Shown here: positions 6,292 to 7,201 of the stretch, in pieces
How positions within the stretch are numbered: the stretch's first letter is position 1
Layout: the number at the start of each line of letters is the position of its first letter
DNA from: Gammaproteobacteria bacterium
GTDB taxonomy: Bacteria; Pseudomonadota; Gammaproteobacteria; S012-40
Direction of reading: 5' to 3'
DNA: 7,201 nucleotides
Assembly (NCBI GenBank): GCA_029857925.1
Contig: JAOUGF010000103.1
Coordinates: 1-7,201, forward strand
The notes under the pieces: model-generated
What the model was told of the DNA's origin: nothing
Databases searched by the model: none
What the model saw: only the letters and a program-made list of their open reading frames with translations
Program-made: the position numbers and the translations under genes

Positions 6292-7201
6292 CTAACGATG
6301 CGCCTGGTAATTTACCGTTGTGGTCTGATAACTCATGTTTTTCGCCGCATCCATTGCCTCTATCACTATAAGGTTGTACCCCGGATTTAGGTTAATCGTC
6401 TTTTCAAATATGCCTTTTGGATCAACGGAAACGGCCTGCCCGTTGACAAATACGGTGGCCCCCGCCTCTGTCGTTCCACGGATTAAGTAAGCCCCATTAG
6501 ATGTAACGGCATCCACACCTTGCACCTTAAGCAAGGGAGGGATATTGTCCTTAATCAACTGCAACGAGCGCAGTTCGCTTAGCGCGCCTTGACGACTCCC
6601 CCGCGTCGCGTAGATCTGCCAAAAATACTGGCCGGTGAGCAGATTTCCGTGCCTAAAGTCGTTGCTTTTGATCGTTTTGTCGATAATGACCTCGCGCAGC
6701 AGCGGATCGCGCGCAAGGATCAAGCGATATTGCTCGGCGCGGTCACGCGTGTCCCACTCGAACTTAACCAATGGCACGAGTTCTTGAAAGTAGTACAGTT
6801 CCTGCTGCTTCGGTATTTTCGGCTTCACCGCGCTAAGTAATGGTGTCGGCGCAGAAACATGCCTTTCCCGATCAATGATGACTTGGTGGTTGTCGGGAAC
6901 CTGAATAATTTCATCACCGGCGACGACTTCAGCGGTGCCATCATAAACCACGATAGACGTTGACTTGTCCGCATTGACGTTGACGCGAAAGCGCGCCTCT
7001 TTCAGGCTATTTTTGTGATTCAACACCCGCGCGGAGGCGAATGGCGTGATGATTTCCAAATAACCGGCACTGGATTTTGAGGCCCGCACACGCCCCCAAA
7101 TCTCGCCTTCATTCAAATATACGACCGACTGGCGCTGTGAAAATAACGGGTCCTGCTCCAAACGACTAATGGTGACGAGCGAACTTTCACCGATATTGAT
7201 C
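6292..7201 (-). CDS. FecR-domain protein with Fn3-like and Ig-like C-terminal domains (5' end outside window)
   Basis: The frame is open from the right edge, so the N-terminus is missing; 302 C-terminal residues are visible. The TTG at 7161 is not the real start, because the 13 residues encoded before it (INIGESSLVTISR) already fit the FecR pattern. Visible residues 1 to about 110 look like a FecR domain: GEIWGRV, then TPFASARV, then a strand pair ending VVYDGTAEVVAGDEI. Residues about 142-217 (KFEWD, QYRLILARDP, GQYFWQIYA) resemble the Fn3-like module found in FecR/LysM proteins. Residues about 223-300 (RGTTEAGATVFVNGQAV, GIFEKTINLNPGYN, VIEAMDAAKN) resemble the Ig-like domain of the glucodextranase B type. 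No membrane segment is visible, and export is inferred from the domain types. Classical FecR is an inner-membrane anti-sigma partner of FecA/FecI, but neither neighbour is seen here. The gene heads the visible operon and could present or sense an envelope signal for the kinase. Confidence 0.85.
   Translation of the reverse strand, partial: INIGESSLVTISRLEQDPLFSQRQSVVYLNEGEIWGRVRASKSSAGYLEIITPFASARVLNHKNSLKEARFRVNVNADKSTSIVVYDGTAEVVAGDEIIQVPDNHQVIIDRERHVSAPTPLLSAVKPKIPKQQELYYFQELVPLVKFEWDTRDRAEQYRLILARDPLLREVIIDKTIKSNDFRHGNLLTGQYFWQIYATRGSRQGALSELRSLQLIKDNIPPLLKVQGVDAVTSNGAYLIRGTTEAGATVFVNGQAVSVDPKGIFEKTINLNPGYNLIVIEAMDAAKNMSYQTTTVNYQAHR

Noticed and set aside
7159..7161. TTG as the start of the FecR-domain protein
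   Set aside because: The frame stays open to the window edge and the residues before it fit the FecR domain, so the gene is simply cut by the window.

Overview
The window looks like ordinary bacterial chromosome, most likely from a gammaproteobacterium of moderate GC content. The hints are a gammaproteobacterial-style tRNA with CCA encoded in the gene, Gram-negative signal peptides, an outer-membrane-type protein ending in Phe, and a HAMP histidine kinase paired with a GGDEF response regulator. The genus cannot be fixed by reading alone. I found no transposase, integrase, CRISPR array, rRNA or obvious phage gene, and no gene-free stretch longer than about 300 bases.

Left part (1-3300). A tRNA gene with anticodon CAT (8-84) reads rightward. 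Its acceptor-stem pairs point to tRNA-Ile2 (lysidine-modified) rather than elongator Met. It converges on a leftward gene for a small, tyrosine-rich, exported beta-barrel-like protein (107-730). A divergent intergenic region of 239 bases separates that gene from a rightward alkaline phosphatase gene (970-2538). The region carries a candidate PHO box (842-859). The phosphatase belongs to the PhoA superfamily but is of the animal-like subtype: it has His where E. coli PhoA has Asp153 and Lys328, a conserved Cys pair, and a crown-like insert. A strong intrinsic terminator (2548-2581) follows it. Only 25 bases later comes a gene for an unrecognised 226-residue exported protein (2607-3287).

Right part (3408-7201). 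Three genes on the minus strand form a compact signalling operon, read from right to left. First is a FecR-domain protein with an Fn3-like and an Ig-like C-terminal domain (6292 to beyond the right edge). Fourteen bases later comes a membrane histidine kinase with a Cache-type extracytoplasmic sensor, HAMP, HisKA and HATPase domains (4412-6277). After 53 bases comes a response regulator whose output is a GGDEF diguanylate cyclase (3408-4358). The likely logic is that a periplasmic signal, possibly involving the FecR protein, controls kinase activity and the kinase phosphorylates Asp53 of the cyclase to set c-di-GMP synthesis. The intact inhibitory RxxD site gives product feedback. The operon promoter lies outside the window.

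I see no clearly undescribed system. The points most worth a second look are the FecR/kinase/cyclase unit, the animal-like alkaline phosphatase with its divergent barrel gene and shared PHO-box-like site, the terminator sitting directly before the unknown exported protein, and a local excess of the palindrome GCGATCGC.
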